Of a stretch of 64,000 nt of DNA, positions 1-9,265 are shown piece after piece (within the stretch, counting starts at the first letter, position 1; each line of letters starts with the position of its first letter). The stretch is taken from the NCBI GenBank assembly GCA_021324885.1, contig JAJPIF010000023.1, positions 143,851 to 207,850 of the forward strand, written 5' to 3'. Position numbers and translations under genes: made by a program. A model generated the notes under the pieces. The model was not told the DNA's origin, ran no database searches, and was given only the letters and a program-made list of their open reading frames with translations. This DNA comes from Pseudomonadota bacterium. Lineage in GTDB: Bacteria; Desulfobacterota; Binatia; Binatales; Binataceae.

Positions 1-1004
1 TAGCGTTTGACCGCGCCGCGCAATTCGATCACGCGGCGGCCGCTGCGCGGGGCGGTGGGGAAATTGATCGCGGGCGGCTTTTCGGCCCCGGCCGGCGGCT
101 CCAGCCGTTCGATCTTTTCGAGCTGTTTGATGCGGCTTTGGACCAGCTTGGCCTTGCTGGCCTGATAGCGGAAGCGGCTGATGAACGCCTCCATGTGCTC
201 GATTTCTTCGCGCTGGTTCTGGTATGCGGCCATCTCCGCCGCGAAGCGCTCTTCGCGCTTGACCAGGTAAGCCGAATAATTGCCGGCGTACTCGATCAGT
301 TTGCCGCGCGCGACTTCGAGCGTGCGGCGCGTCACCCGATCCAGGAAATAACGGTCGTGTGAGACCACGATCAGACCGCCGGGATAAGCGCTGAGGTAAT
401 CCTCCAGCCAGTTGCGGGCTTCGATATCCAGGTGGTTGGTGGGCTCGTCGAGCATCATGAATTCGGGCTTTTGCAGCAGCAGCTTGGCCAGCGCGATACG
501 CATCCGGATACCGCCGGAGAACTCCGCGACGTCGCGGGTCAGGTCGGCGGGTCGGAAGCCCAGGCCGAACAGCACCGCTTCGGCGCGGCTTTCGGCGGTG
601 TAAAAGTCGTGGCGTTCTAGCTCGCTTAGAATTTCGCCCAATTCGGCCAAGGCAGCGTCATGGCGGGGACCGCAACTATCTTCGGCCAGGACATGCTCGA
701 GTTCGATGCGGCGCTGGTTGGCCGCGCTGATTTCGCTCAAGGCCGACAGGGTTTCGTCAATCAGCGAACGCCCGCCGATTTCCGGCGAGTCCTGCGCAAG
801 GTAACCGACTCGGGTGCGCTGGGGGCGGCTGATCCGGCCCGAATCCGGCTCGATCACGCCGGCGATCATGCGCAGTAGCGTGGTCTTGCCGGCGCCGTTG
901 AGACCGACGAGTCCAACCCGGCCGTCGTCAGGCATCGACCAGCTCACGTGATCGAATACCGCCCGATCGCCGTAATATTTGCAGACCTCTTCGAGACTAA
1001 GCAC
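1..1004 (-). CDS. ABC-F family ATPase, N-terminal part (cut by window edge)
   Basis: ABC-F proteins are soluble twin-ATPase factors that act on the ribosome (EttA/Uup/YbiT types) and lack membrane domains. Read from a GTG at 1004 the protein begins VLSLEEVCKYYGDRAVF. The first nucleotide-binding domain shows Walker A GLNGAGKTT (about residues 34-42), the ABC signature FSGGIRMRIALA, and Walker B with the ABC-F hallmark LDEPTNHLDIE, then SHDRYFLD. A charged helical linker (KREERFAAEMAAYQNQREEIEHME) follows, as expected between the two domains. The window ends just as the second domain starts (VIELRGAVKR). An in-frame TTG at 1055 is a longer alternative start, but homologues normally begin at the LSLEEV block. 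The subfamily cannot be fixed from half the protein. Confidence 0.9.
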   Translation of the reverse strand, partial: MLSLEEVCKYYGDRAVFDHVSWSMPDDGRVGLVGLNGAGKTTLLRMIAGVIEPDSGRISRPQRTRVGYLAQDSPEIGGRSLIDETLSALSEISAANQRRIELEHVLAEDSCGPRHDAALAELGEILSELERHDFYTAESRAEAVLFGLGFRPADLTRDVAEFSGGIRMRIALAKLLLQKPEFMMLDEPTNHLDIEARNWLEDYLSAYPGGLIVVSHDRYFLDRVTRRTLEVARGKLIEYAGNYSAYLVKREERFAAEMAAYQNQREEIEHMEAFISRFRYQASKAKLVQSRIKQLEKIERLEPPAGAEKPPAINFPTAPRSGRRVIELRGAVKR

Positions 1005-1223
1005 TTGGAATTGTTCTTTCGCGCCTGCCTCATCCGGGTCGCTGGACGAGAACAACCAGCCTCAGTCCGGCGCGCGCGGATGCGGGCAGTGGCTTCAATT
1101 GTAGCGGGAGCGTACCGCCGGTGAAAGTTGTGGCGCCAACCCGAATCCGCCAGGTTCGAACTGATGACGCTTATCGCGCCGCACCGATTTATGGCAAACT
1201 AAAAGAATTGCGGAGAGGCTAAG

Positions 1224-1565
1224 ATGGCGGCGGTTCATTGCAACGATCGGGTGCTGGTGATTGACCGGAAGCACTTCCGCGACGACGTGACCAACATGTT
1301 CGTCGGTGTGGTTGAGGATTACGAAGAAGGGTTTCTGCGCGTGCGCGGCTACGCCTACCATATTCATCCTTATGAGATGGGCACTGAGCGGCGCGCCGAG
1401 GAGCGGGTGCGGCTGGTGACCCTGTACTCCGGCGATGTTGTTTACGTGCTGCCCGGCGAGCTCAATGTTTCTCAAATCCAGATTCGGCGCTCTCCCAAGT
1501 CACTGGTTTTGACCGACGGCCAGACCTTTACCATGGACCTCACCGATTGCCTCGCGCGCGTGTGA
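1224..1565 (+). CDS. Small conserved-looking protein of unknown function
   Basis: A 113-residue protein with an ATG start preceded by a good ribosome site (GGAGAGG, about 6 bases upstream). It has no signal peptide, no membrane segment and no motif I recognise. The sequence alternates short hydrophobic and charged stretches (RVLVIDRKHF, FVGVVEDYEEGFLRVRGYAYHIHPYEMG), suggesting a small beta-rich soluble fold, perhaps SH3- or Sm-like. It lies alone between the divergent ABC-F gene and a convergent hydrolase, with no operon partner. An overlapping minus-strand frame (1095-1475) lacks a ribosome site and is judged a shadow. Confidence 0.65.
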   Translation: MAAVHCNDRVLVIDRKHFRDDVTNMFVGVVEDYEEGFLRVRGYAYHIHPYEMGTERRAEERVRLVTLYSGDVVYVLPGELNVSQIQIRRSPKSLVLTDGQTFTMDLTDCLARV

Positions 1566-1699
1566 TTGAGTCTGCCTTGTGCCGTTGGCGAGGAGCGAAC
1601 AGCCCCTGATCCGGCCCGCTTCCTGGTCAGGAAGAGCGTGGGCAAGGCGCTTTGCATCTCGCCGCACTCGGGGGACAGCGCTGGAAACCTGTCCGATAT

Positions 1700-2590
1700 T
1701 CAATTCGACGAAGGGTCGGCGGCCGGCAGGGATTCGATGAACCGCAGGATCGCGCGGGCGGTGTCCTGAGGATTGTCCAGCGGCACGTGATGGTAGGCGC
1801 GGGGAATTTCTTCGAGCACCGAGCCCTTGATCTTCCATCGCAGCCATCTTGCGCGCCAGCGGCTCAGCAACTTGCTTTGAGCGCCGCGCAGGATCAGCGT
1901 TGGCGTCCTGACCTTGCCGATCGCGGGCAGGTTGGCGCGCGCGCTGCGGCGCCATCCGCGGGTCTGCGGATCGAAACAGAACGCCCATCGCCCGTTGGGC
2001 AATTGGACGGCGCTCTTCAGCGCGAGGTCAGCCAGGCCCTGCTCGGTGAGATAAGTGCCTTCGGGATGGAGTCGGAATTTGCGGATGATGTCCTGGGCAG
2101 AGGGCAGTTCGGGCCGCGGTCGTCCCTGCGCGCGATGGCGCCATCGCCACTGCAGCCGGCGCCATAACGGCGGTGGACCACCGTGGCTGTCCACCACGAC
2201 CAACCCCTTGAGCAGTCCGGGATGCAGCGCCGCGACCCACATGGCCACCGAACCGCCCATCGAATGCGCGACCAGTAAGACTGGTGAGCCGATAAATCTG
2301 AGAAAGGATTCAACGTCCTTTATATAGCCGGCCGGTCCGTATTGCGGTGGCGAGACCCATTCGCTCATTCCATGGCCGCGAAAGTCCAGCGCCAGGACGC
2401 GTCCGCCCGAAGTGAGCAGCGGAGCGGCAAGATCCCACCAGTGGACATTGGCGGAGCCGCCGTGCAGGAGAACGATGGTTCCTTTGGAGTCGTCGCCGCC
2501 CCAATCCAGGTAATGCAGCCTGATTCCGTTGAGGGTTACGAATTTGCTAGTCGGCTCTGATAGTGCAGTCGCCGCTACATGTGATGCCAT
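1700..2590 (-). CDS. Alpha/beta hydrolase
   Basis: About 296 residues if started at the ATG at 2590; an upstream in-frame start at 2617 would add nine residues. The oxyanion region VLLHGGSANVHWW, the strand LALDFRGHGMSEW and the nucleophile elbow VAHSMGGSVA (Ser about 110) place it in the alpha/beta hydrolase superfamily (esterase, lipase, dehalogenase or C-C hydrolase). The catalytic His is probably in the segment YHHVPLDNP near the C-terminus. After the strand PTLILRG the usual acidic residue is absent (GAQSKLL), so the acid may be the Asp in VVVDSHGG after the previous strand. The substrate is unknown. It faces away from the exported protein at 2729. Confidence 0.85.
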   Translation of the reverse strand: MASHVAATALSEPTSKFVTLNGIRLHYLDWGGDDSKGTIVLLHGGSANVHWWDLAAPLLTSGGRVLALDFRGHGMSEWVSPPQYGPAGYIKDVESFLRFIGSPVLLVAHSMGGSVAMWVAALHPGLLKGLVVVDSHGGPPPLWRRLQWRWRHRAQGRPRPELPSAQDIIRKFRLHPEGTYLTEQGLADLALKSAVQLPNGRWAFCFDPQTRGWRRSARANLPAIGKVRTPTLILRGAQSKLLSRWRARWLRWKIKGSVLEEIPRAYHHVPLDNPQDTARAILRFIESLPAADPSSN

Positions 2591-2728
2591 CGGGGAAATT
2601 TTAACCGGGCATCTCAAACGAGACTACCGGTGCCTTGGCTTCGCTGAAGAGCGGATCCCTGAAAGCTGCGGTTCACGCATGAGCGGCGTTGTCTGAACCT
2701 CCTGCGCCGCTATATTTGGATATGAGGT

Positions 2729-3196
2729 GTGAGCAAAAAGATGGTTTTTGGCCGAAGCCGACCGCTCTGCCCTAGCTTCAAAGGCTGCGCGCCGCCTCTG
2801 ATGGTGCCGCTGGCGGCGATGCTGATGTTATTGATGATGCCTGCGCATTTGTCCGCACAGGACAATATGTCCGCGACGCCGATGAGCACTCCGGAGGCGA
2901 TGCTCCTGCCGGCCGTCGCCCTTTTTCCTTATCCGTCCTATGGCACGGCTCCGATGACGGTGGGATTTGTTCCGGAGATCCACGATCCGTCAGGTCAGGA
3001 GGTCGTCTCCTACAAGTGGAATTTCGGCGACGGCAATGTCGCCACCACTCCGCCGTTGGTTACCTACAACACCTACAAAACCCCGGGCGTGTACGTCGCC
3101 TCGCTGACGATCGAGACCGCCGACGGCCGTTCCGCCACCGGTTTTGCCAGCGTGACGGTCAAGGCACCGGAAGGCGGCGGGGGCGAAGGCGGTTAG
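2729..3196 (+). CDS. Exported PKD-domain protein
   Basis: About 155 residues from a GTG at 2729; an ATG at 2741 is a reasonable alternative. The N-terminus carries basic residues followed by a hydrophobic stretch (PLMVPLAAMLMLLMMPAHLSAQ), a signal peptide with likely cleavage after LSA. One PKD-type beta-sandwich domain follows (about residues 88-148), with the diagnostic YKWNFGDG, then a GVYVASLTI strand and a glycine-rich tail. PKD domains usually mediate extracellular protein or carbohydrate contacts. The lipoprotein gene downstream begins within about 35 bases, so the two are probably co-transcribed. Confidence 0.8.
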   Translation: MSKKMVFGRSRPLCPSFKGCAPPLMVPLAAMLMLLMMPAHLSAQDNMSATPMSTPEAMLLPAVALFPYPSYGTAPMTVGFVPEIHDPSGQEVVSYKWNFGDGNVATTPPLVTYNTYKTPGVYVASLTIETADGRSATGFASVTVKAPEGGGGEGG

Positions 3197-3229
3197 CGGT
3201 TGCCTGGCCAAACCATCGCGCGACGTACG

Positions 3230-3700
3230 ATGGGTATCAATTGCGTACTGCTGATTTTATTGCTGATAGCGCCGCTTGCCGGATGTATGACCTCCGAGCT
3301 TCAGGAGATGCGCCAGCAGGTCGGACAGCAGGAGTTGCAGATTCAGCGTCAACAGCGTGAACTTGATGAACTGCGCGCGCAGCAACAACAGCAGGTGGTC
3401 AACGCGACTCTGCCGCCCCCAGGCAGCTGCGATCCGGCGGTGATGAGCGAGGCGCTGCGCCTGGGCGATGCGCAGTACGCTCGCGGTAAATACCAACTGG
3501 CGCTCGGCTATTATCAGGACGCGGCCAAGGCGTGCCCGGGCAAGACGCAGGTTGAACTGAGTCTGGCGCGGGATTACGAAGCGTTGGGTCGCAGCGGCGA
3601 TGCTTTGCACCACTATGAACTTGCGCTTGACGCGGCGGAGACGGACAGCGCGGCGGCTCGTCAGGCGCGGGCAGGGATGGCGCGGCTCGGACACCAATAG
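3230..3700 (+). CDS. Lipoprotein with coiled coil and TPR-like repeats
   Basis: Starting at ATG 3230 gives a short lipoprotein signal (MGINCVLLILLLIAPLAGC) with lipobox L-A-G-C and lipidated Cys19; an in-frame TTG at 3200 would add ten residues without improving the signal. A glutamine- and arginine-rich coiled coil follows, reading in heptads from LQEMRQQVGQ onward, then a helical-repeat region (ALRLGDAQYARGKYQLALGYY and DYEALGRSGDALHHYELAL) resembling tetratricopeptide repeats. The build recalls YbgF/CpoB-like periplasmic proteins, but it is shorter and sits away from tol-pal. A scaffold role at the outer membrane is inferred. Confidence 0.8.
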   Translation: MGINCVLLILLLIAPLAGCMTSELQEMRQQVGQQELQIQRQQRELDELRAQQQQQVVNATLPPPGSCDPAVMSEALRLGDAQYARGKYQLALGYYQDAAKACPGKTQVELSLARDYEALGRSGDALHHYELALDAAETDSAAARQARAGMARLGHQ

Positions 3701-3789
3701 CCGGACGCGCCGGCGCGGCTTGTCCAAAATGCGTTGCGCGTGCTAATCCGAACAACACAGTTCCAAGCCTCTAGAGGAAGGTCAGGCAG

Positions 3790-4920
3790 ATGGATTTTGG
3801 TTTCAGCAAAGAGCAGGAGATGCTGCGTGAAAGCGCGCGATCCCTGCTGGAAAAGGAATGCCCGTCAACGGTGGTGCGCAGGTTGATGGAGGACGAAACC
3901 GGCTATTCACCCGAGTTCTGGAAAAAAATGGCGGAACTCGGCTGGATAGGGCTGATCGTTCCCGAGGCTTACGGCGGCGCCGGACTGAATTACATCGACC
4001 TGGTCGTGATTCTCGAGGAGATGGGCAAGGTGGTGCTGCCCTCGCCCTTCGTATGGACCGTTTTGTTCGGCGAAGCCATCAATCGCGCCGGCAGCGAAGC
4101 GCTCAAGCAGAAGCTCCTGCCCAAACTCGCGGCCGGTGATTTGATTGGCACGCTGGCTTACCTGGAACCGTCAGGCGACTGGGATTTGGGCGCGATCTCG
4201 ATGCCGGCGAGGAAAAACGGCAAGGATTTCGTGCTCGACGGCACCAAGCTTTACGTCAACGACGGCCATGTCGCCGATTGGATGCTGGTCGCCGCGCGCA
4301 CCGGCGGCCAGGGACTCGACGGTATCACGCTGTTCGCAATCGATCGCGCGCGTGCCGGGATTACCGTCAACAAGCTGAAAACGATGGACCAGACGCGCAA
4401 ACTGGCCGAGGTCGTGTTTTCCAACGTAAAAGCGGGCGCCGACGACGTAGTGGGAGAAGTCGGACAGGGCGCCAAACCGCTGGGCGAGGTGATCGATCGC
4501 GGCAAGGTTGCGCTCTCGGCGGAGATGGTCGGCGGAGCGCAGAAAGTACTGGACATGTCGGTCGATTACGCTAAGGTACGCGAGCAGTTCGGACGTCCGA
4601 TCGGCAGTTTCCAGGCGATCCAGCATAAATGCGCCAACATGCTGATCGACGTGGAGAATGCCCGCTCGGTCGCCTATTACGCAGCTTGGGCGGTCAGCAA
4701 CGAAGTCCCCGACGCGTCGTTGGCCGCGGCGACCGCCAAGGCGGCCGCCTCTGACAGCTATCGGCGTGTGGCTGGCGAAGGAATCCAGGTGCATGGCGGA
4801 ATCGGGTTCACCTGGGAGCACGACATGCATCTGTATTTCAAGCGAGCGAAATCGACTGAATTCACTTTTGGTGACGCGACTTACAATCGGGAACTCGTAG
4901 CCCAGCTCTTCGGACTATAA
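3790..4920 (+). CDS. Acyl-CoA dehydrogenase family protein
   Basis: A 376-residue FAD-dependent acyl-CoA dehydrogenase, which would introduce an alpha-beta double bond into an acyl-CoA. It starts at ATG with GAGGAAGG upstream. The N-terminal helical domain (DFGFSKEQEMLRESARSLLE), the middle beta domain (LAYLEPSGDWD) and the C-terminal signature YAKVREQFGRPIGSFQAIQH are all present. The C-terminus reads HGGIGFTWEHDMHLYFKRAKS rather than the classical YEGT region that carries the catalytic Glu in short-chain enzymes; this form is common in actinobacterial and proteobacterial paralogues acting on unusual acyl chains. No electron-transfer flavoprotein gene is adjacent. Confidence 0.93.
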   Translation: MDFGFSKEQEMLRESARSLLEKECPSTVVRRLMEDETGYSPEFWKKMAELGWIGLIVPEAYGGAGLNYIDLVVILEEMGKVVLPSPFVWTVLFGEAINRAGSEALKQKLLPKLAAGDLIGTLAYLEPSGDWDLGAISMPARKNGKDFVLDGTKLYVNDGHVADWMLVAARTGGQGLDGITLFAIDRARAGITVNKLKTMDQTRKLAEVVFSNVKAGADDVVGEVGQGAKPLGEVIDRGKVALSAEMVGGAQKVLDMSVDYAKVREQFGRPIGSFQAIQHKCANMLIDVENARSVAYYAAWAVSNEVPDASLAAATAKAAASDSYRRVAGEGIQVHGGIGFTWEHDMHLYFKRAKSTEFTFGDATYNRELVAQLFGL

Positions 4921-4987
4921 GAATGCGGACTTCCACAGGTGGTCAACCGAAGCTTTATCGCGCGGGTGGTGATTCAAAACGACTGAG

Positions 4988-6442
4988 ATGACAGGAGAGA
5001 ACAAGCGTTACGTTATAATTCACGGTCATTTCTACCAGCCGCCAAGGGAGAGTCCATGGACCGGACTGGTGGCGCCAGAACCCAGTGCCGCCCCTTTCCC
5101 CAACTGGAATGAACGCATCCTCAGCGAATGTTACGGGGCCAATGCGCGTGCCCACACGATGGATGGGCCGCTGGTCCGGATCACCAACAACTATCAATGG
5201 CTCAGTTTTGATTTCGGACCCACCTTGATGGCCTGGCTGTCGCGTCACGGTCAGGCGGCCTACAGGTCGGTGATTCGCGCGGACGCCGCCAGTATCGAGC
5301 GCACCGGACACGGCAATGCGATTGCGCAGTCCTATAACCATTCGATCCTCCCTTTATTATCTGCCGCCGACAAGGACATCCAGATTTCCTGGGGAATCGA
5401 GGATTTCAAATTCCGTTTCGCCAGACCTCCCGAAGCAATCTGGCTGCCCGAATGCGCCGCCGACGCCAGCACGCTGGAAGAGGTCGCACGGGCCGGGCTC
5501 AAGAGCGTTATCCTCGCGCCCTGGCAAGGCGAGTTCCGAGCAGCCGACAACCCCAATTCGTCGGGGCCGTTTATCTGGCGCCGCGGCGACCTGAGCCTTA
5601 ATGTGTTTCGCTTCGATTCCGAGCTGGGCGGCTTCGTTTCATTCGGCGACGGGCTCAGTGATGGCGCCCGGCTGGCCGCGAGGATCGCGGAGCGCGCGCT
5701 TTCGCAGCCGCCCGGCTCGGTGGTATTGCTCGCCACCGACGGCGAAACCTTCGGCCATCATAAAAAGGCCGGCGCGGCTGAACTGGCGCGAGCGCTGATG
5801 ATCCTGTCGGAAAACCGGGAGCTGGAAATCACCAACTGCGCGCGGGTGCTCAGCCTTGGCCTGCAGGCCGGCAGCTTTGAAATCAACGCGGCCAGCGCGT
5901 GGAGCTGCCAGCATGGTGTGGAGCGCTGGCGTTCGGATTGCGGATGCCGCTTGACCCACGGCACCAGCCAGCATTGGCGCTATCCCCTGCGGGAAGCCGT
6001 CGATTTCGTCAAACGGCACGCCGATACGTTGTACGATTCGATCGCAGGAGAGTTGCTGGCCGATCCGCGCCAGGCTCTGCGAGAATCGATCCGGCTGGCG
6101 ATTGACCGCGACCCCGCCGCCGGCGAGGAGATGTTCAAGCGTCACGCGGTGAGCGAAGAGAAGGATCGCAACCGCCTGATGACCTTGTTTGAGATGCAGC
6201 GCGCTGCGCATGCGGCTTTGACCAGTTGTGGATGGTTCTTCGACGACTTTGCCGGGTTGGAAGGCCGCATCGTGCTGCGCTGGGCGGCGCGCGCAGTCGA
6301 GCTGGCGGCGTGGTATGCTCCCAGTATCGAGCCGGAACTGCTCGACCGGTTGCGATCGATTACGTCCAACCGGCGCGAGATTGCCGATGCCGCAACACTT
6401 TATCTGAGCCTCAAGACGCGCGAGGCGCGCGGAAGGATCTAG
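4988..6442 (+). CDS. GH57/DUF3536-type glycoside hydrolase, short form
   Basis: The N-terminus [13 protein letters not shown] is the hallmark of glycoside hydrolase family 57 proteins carrying DUF3536, related to alpha-glucan-active enzymes. The catalytic barrel contains the expected nucleophile in [10 protein letters not shown] (Glu155) and the acid/base Asp in [12 protein letters not shown] (Asp251). An alpha-helical C-terminal part with [17 protein letters not shown] follows. At 484 residues it is shorter than the roughly 800-residue DUF3536 proteins I know, so the C-terminal region is probably reduced, though the reading frame is intact. It lies two bases upstream of acsA, implying co-transcription. 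The glucan substrate is inferred from the family. Confidence 0.85.
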   Translation: MTGENKRYVIIHGHFYQPPRESPWTGLVAPEPSAAPFPNWNERILSECYGANARAHTMDGPLVRITNNYQWLSFDFGPTLMAWLSRHGQAAYRSVIRADAASIERTGHGNAIAQSYNHSILPLLSAADKDIQISWGIEDFKFRFARPPEAIWLPECAADASTLEEVARAGLKSVILAPWQGEFRAADNPNSSGPFIWRRGDLSLNVFRFDSELGGFVSFGDGLSDGARLAARIAERALSQPPGSVVLLATDGETFGHHKKAGAAELARALMILSENRELEITNCARVLSLGLQAGSFEINAASAWSCQHGVERWRSDCGCRLTHGTSQHWRYPLREAVDFVKRHADTLYDSIAGELLADPRQALRESIRLAIDRDPAAGEEMFKRHAVSEEKDRNRLMTLFEMQRAAHAALTSCGWFFDDFAGLEGRIVLRWAARAVELAAWYAPSIEPELLDRLRSITSNRREIADAATLYLSLKTREARGRI

Positions 6443-6444
6443 CA

Positions 6445-8403
6445 ATGCCTGACCATCCAGCAATCGATATCGAATCGGTGCTCAAGGAAGACCGCAAGTT
6501 TCCACCCGCCGCGGAGTTCAGCCGCCGCGCTTTGATCAAGAGCATGGCGGAGCTTGAGGCGCTGTCCCGGCGCGCGGCCGAAGATCCTGAGGGCTTCTGG
6601 AAGGAGTGTGCCGGCGAACTGTTCTGGTTCAAGCCCTTCACCAAGGTCCTGGATTGGAACTTTCCGTGGGTGAAATGGTTTGTCGGCGGCGAACTCAACG
6701 CCTCCTACAACTGCATCGATCGCCATCTGGCCGGTCCGCGGCGAAACAAGGCCGCTTTGATCTGGGAGGGGGAGCCCGGCGATTCGCGGATATTGACCTA
6801 CCAGATGCTGGCCAGCGAAGTTGCGCGATGCGCCAACGGCTTGCGCTCACTGGGCGTTAAGGCCGGCGATCTGGTTGCCATTTACATGCCGATGGTGCCC
6901 GAGGCGGTAATTGCGATGCTGGCGTGCGCGCGCATCGGCGCCACCCATTCAGTGGTGTTCGGCGGATTTTCGGCCGACGCCCTGCGCGATCGGATCAATG
7001 ACGCCGAAGCCAAGGTCTGCATCACGGCGGACGGCGGATGGCGCCGCGGTCAAATCGTCGAACTCAAGCGCAATGTCGACGAAGCGCTCAAGGAGGCTCC
7101 CTCCGTGCACAAGTGCGTGGTCCTCAAACGCTGCGGCAATCACGTCGAGATGCGCGCCGGCCGCGACGTCTGGTGGGACGAGTTGATGGATGCGCAAAAG
7201 GCCGTCTGCGAGCCGGTCTCAGTCGATTCCGAGCATCCGCTCTACACCCTGTACACGTCGGGCACGACTGGGAAACCCAAGGGCGTCGTCCATTCGACCG
7301 CCGGCTACCTGCTCCACGTTCTGATGACGATGAAGTGGGTCTTCGATATCAAGGACGAAGACATCTTCTGGTGCACTGCCGATATTGGCTGGGTCACCGG
7401 ACATAGCTATACCGTGTACGGTCCGTTGGCGGCGGGGGCGACGGTGGTGATGTACGAAGGGGCGCCCAATGCTCCCGCCAACGACCGCTTCTGGCAGATA
7501 ATCGAAAAGTACCGGGTAAACATTTTTTACACCGCGCCCACCGCGATTCGAACCTTTATCAAATGGGGCGACGAGTGGGTCCACAAGCATGATCTTTCCA
7601 GCCTGCGACTGCTGGGTACCGTGGGTGAGCCGATCAACCCGGAAGCATGGATGTGGTACCACAAGGTGATCGGGCGGGAGAAATGTCCGATCGTCGATAC
7701 CTGGTGGCAAACCGAAACCGGCGCAATTCTAATCAGCCCGGTCCCCGGCGCGACGCCGACCAAACCCGGATCGGCCACGCGTCCGCTGCCCGGTATCGCC
7801 GCCGATGTCGTAACCCGGGAGGGCACCTCGGTCGGGCCCAATCAGGGCGGCTTTTTGGTGATTAAGCGTCCCTGGCCCGGAATGCTGCGTACGATCTTCC
7901 ACGACCCCGATCGCTACAAGAAACAATACTTCGAGCAAATCCCGGGCGTTTACACCACCGGCGATGGCGCCCGCTGCGACGAGGACGGCTACTTCTGGAT
8001 CATGGGCCGCGTTGACGACGTGATTAACGTCTCCGGCCACCGGCTGGGAACGATGGAGGTCGAGAGCGCGTTGGTGTCCCATCCGGCGGTGGCAGAAGCG
8101 GCCGCGGTCGGCCGGCCCGACGATCTCAAAGGCCAGGCCCTGGTGTGCTTTGTGACCCTGGAGGGACGGCGTAAAGGCGATGATCGCCTGCGCGAGGAAC
8201 TGCGCAATCACGTGGGCAAGGAGATTGGCGCTTTTGCCAGGCCCGACACGATCCGTTTCACCGACGCGCTGCCCAAGACCCGCAGCGGCAAGATCATGCG
8301 CCGCCTGCTGCGTCAAATCGCGGCCGGCGATCAAGCCCTGGGCGATACCACGACGCTGGAGGATCTGTCGGTTCTGGCGCGGCTGCGCGAAGACGAAGAA
8401 TAA
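6445..8403 (+). CDS. acsA: Acetyl-CoA synthetase (AMP-forming)
   Basis: A 652-residue enzyme activating acetate with ATP and CoA via acetyl-AMP. The start is ATG 6445 with GGAAGG upstream; the same frame stays open further 5' but runs into the preceding gene. Visible motifs are the P-loop-like [14 protein letters not shown], the core [15 protein letters not shown], the hinge region [16 protein letters not shown] and the C-terminal lysine motif [17 protein letters not shown], whose Lys is the acylation-regulated catalytic residue. Length matches bacterial Acs. It directly follows the GH57 gene and stands at the end of this cluster, before a convergent small membrane protein. A propionate-preferring enzyme is a less likely alternative. 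Confidence 0.95.
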   Translation: MPDHPAIDIESVLKEDRKFPPAAEFSRRALIKSMAELEALSRRAAEDPEGFWKECAGELFWFKPFTKVLDWNFPWVKWFVGGELNASYNCIDRHLAGPRRNKAALIWEGEPGDSRILTYQMLASEVARCANGLRSLGVKAGDLVAIYMPMVPEAVIAMLACARIGATHSVVFGGFSADALRDRINDAEAKVCITADGGWRRGQIVELKRNVDEALKEAPSVHKCVVLKRCGNHVEMRAGRDVWWDELMDAQKAVCEPVSVDSEHPLYTLYTSGTTGKPKGVVHSTAGYLLHVLMTMKWVFDIKDEDIFWCTADIGWVTGHSYTVYGPLAAGATVVMYEGAPNAPANDRFWQIIEKYRVNIFYTAPTAIRTFIKWGDEWVHKHDLSSLRLLGTVGEPINPEAWMWYHKVIGREKCPIVDTWWQTETGAILISPVPGATPTKPGSATRPLPGIAADVVTREGTSVGPNQGGFLVIKRPWPGMLRTIFHDPDRYKKQYFEQIPGVYTTGDGARCDEDGYFWIMGRVDDVINVSGHRLGTMEVESALVSHPAVAEAAAVGRPDDLKGQALVCFVTLEGRRKGDDRLREELRNHVGKEIGAFARPDTIRFTDALPKTRSGKIMRRLLRQIAAGDQALGDTTTLEDLSVLARLREDEE

Positions 8404-8480
8404 ATCAGACTGCGTGGCAGGCGGCAACCCGTCCTGCTCCGAGCGCAGGCTGATTCAGTCGTCCTGGTCCCAGGGTTCGC

Positions 8481-8765
8481 CTATCGCACCCGGCTGCCCG
8501 GAGACGAAGGCGCGTCGTCATCGCCGGATGCCGGCTGGTGGTTCGGGATCAGATGGTGCGGTCCGGAGGACTTGCTCAGCGACAACGCGAGGACCTGCTG
8601 CTCTTGCGATAGTTTCCAATAAACAATGCCGTTGATCAGGGCCGAGACAATGAGGAACAGGACTGCCGCGCCAACCCCGGCAATCCACCATATTCTCTCG
8701 GTCCGTTCGTCTCGCGCGTGAGGGTCGTGATGGCGCGGTGCAACTCCGTTCAGTCGTGCTGTCAT
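8481..8765 (-). CDS. Small single-span membrane protein, unknown function
   Basis: About 94 residues from ATG 8765, with GGA a few bases upstream. A basic, His-rich N-terminus (NGVAPRHHDPHARDERTER) precedes one strongly hydrophobic segment (about residues 25-47, IWWIAGVGAAVLFLIVSAL), then a polar tail with a Ser/Pro/Asp-rich end. The positive-inside rule suggests a cytoplasmic N-terminus. It converges with acsA. A fair promoter lies upstream at 8865-8894. No family recognised; being short, it could still be chance, though the membrane segment and start context argue for a real gene. Confidence 0.5.
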   Translation of the reverse strand: MTARLNGVAPRHHDPHARDERTERIWWIAGVGAAVLFLIVSALINGIVYWKLSQEQQVLALSLSKSSGPHHLIPNHQPASGDDDAPSSPGSRVR

Positions 8766-8864
8766 TTGTTCCAAAGCCCCGTTTGCTGCTCCGAAAGGAC
8801 CAGGACACTCTGACCACAAAGACCGTCACCAGGGGAAGACGACGAGGGTTGTGGGCCGGTTGAC

Positions 8865-8894
8865 ATTTTACGTTGCAACTCACCATCGCCTCAA
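8865..8894 (-). promoter_or_regulatory. Candidate sigma-70 promoter for the small membrane protein
   Basis: Read on the minus strand: TTGAGG (8894-8889), an 18-base spacer, then TAAAAT (8870-8865), five of six matches at the -10 box. It would give a leader of about 90 bases before the ATG at 8765. The stretch from here to 9158 on the plus strand holds no gene that I can support. Confidence 0.35.
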
Positions 8895-9158
8895 TCGCGA
8901 ACGCGGACTAACCGTTATAGTCGTCACTCACGATGCTGACGCAGCCTCATATACGGACCCCATTCTTACTTTTCGCCACGGCGAAAATCCGATCGGAAAA
9001 GACAGTCAGAGTTAACACCCCGCTGCGCCTGGGCGCCAGCAATCCCCGCCACCCGTCGGATGGTATCCGGCGCGCCAGGCCGCCCGACTGGACTCGATCG
9101 AAGCCCTGCGCTACGAATAAGCCCTCTCGCTCGTCAGCTCCAAAAACTTCCCACCGCC

Positions 9159-9187
9159 TTGAGGCAGGTTGCCCGAAGTGTTATGTT
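9159..9187 (+). promoter_or_regulatory. Candidate promoter of the rimP-nusA-infB operon
   Basis: TTGAGG (9159-9164), a 17-base spacer, then TATGTT (9182-9187). The predicted start site near 9194 falls just upstream of the leader hairpin at 9199, so promoter and leader fit together well. Confidence 0.5.
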
Positions 9188-9198
9188 GACTGATGTGG

Positions 9199-9224
9199 AA
9201 GTGGGCTCGTGGCCCACTTTTTTA
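9199..9224 (+). ncRNA. rimP leader: terminator-like hairpin with U-run
   Basis: A perfect 8-bp stem, AAGTGGGC (9199-9206) and GCCCACTT (9212-9219) around a TCGTG loop, running straight into six T residues. This is the layout of the conserved rimP leader found upstream of rimP in many proteobacteria. Its position close to the promoter and 40 bases before the rimP start suggests attenuation of the whole downstream operon. The signal sensed is unknown in general. Confidence 0.7.
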
Positions 9225-9265
9225 TTGGCGTGCGCCTGAACGGGGGCGCCGTTCGGGTCTCTGAT

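Noticed and set aside
1140..1190. TTCGAAC, resembling a tRNA T-loop
   Set aside because: The flanks do not form a T-stem and no anticodon or acceptor arms can be folded around it. No other tRNA-like pattern was convincing.
6226..6444. Upstream extension of acsA
   Set aside because: The frame is open but lies inside the GH57 gene in another frame; ATG 6445 has a ribosome site and the expected N-terminus.
8933..9193. Possible 86-residue ORF upstream of rimP
   Set aside because: Biased Pro/Arg/Ser composition, no ribosome site, and it overlaps the candidate rimP promoter.
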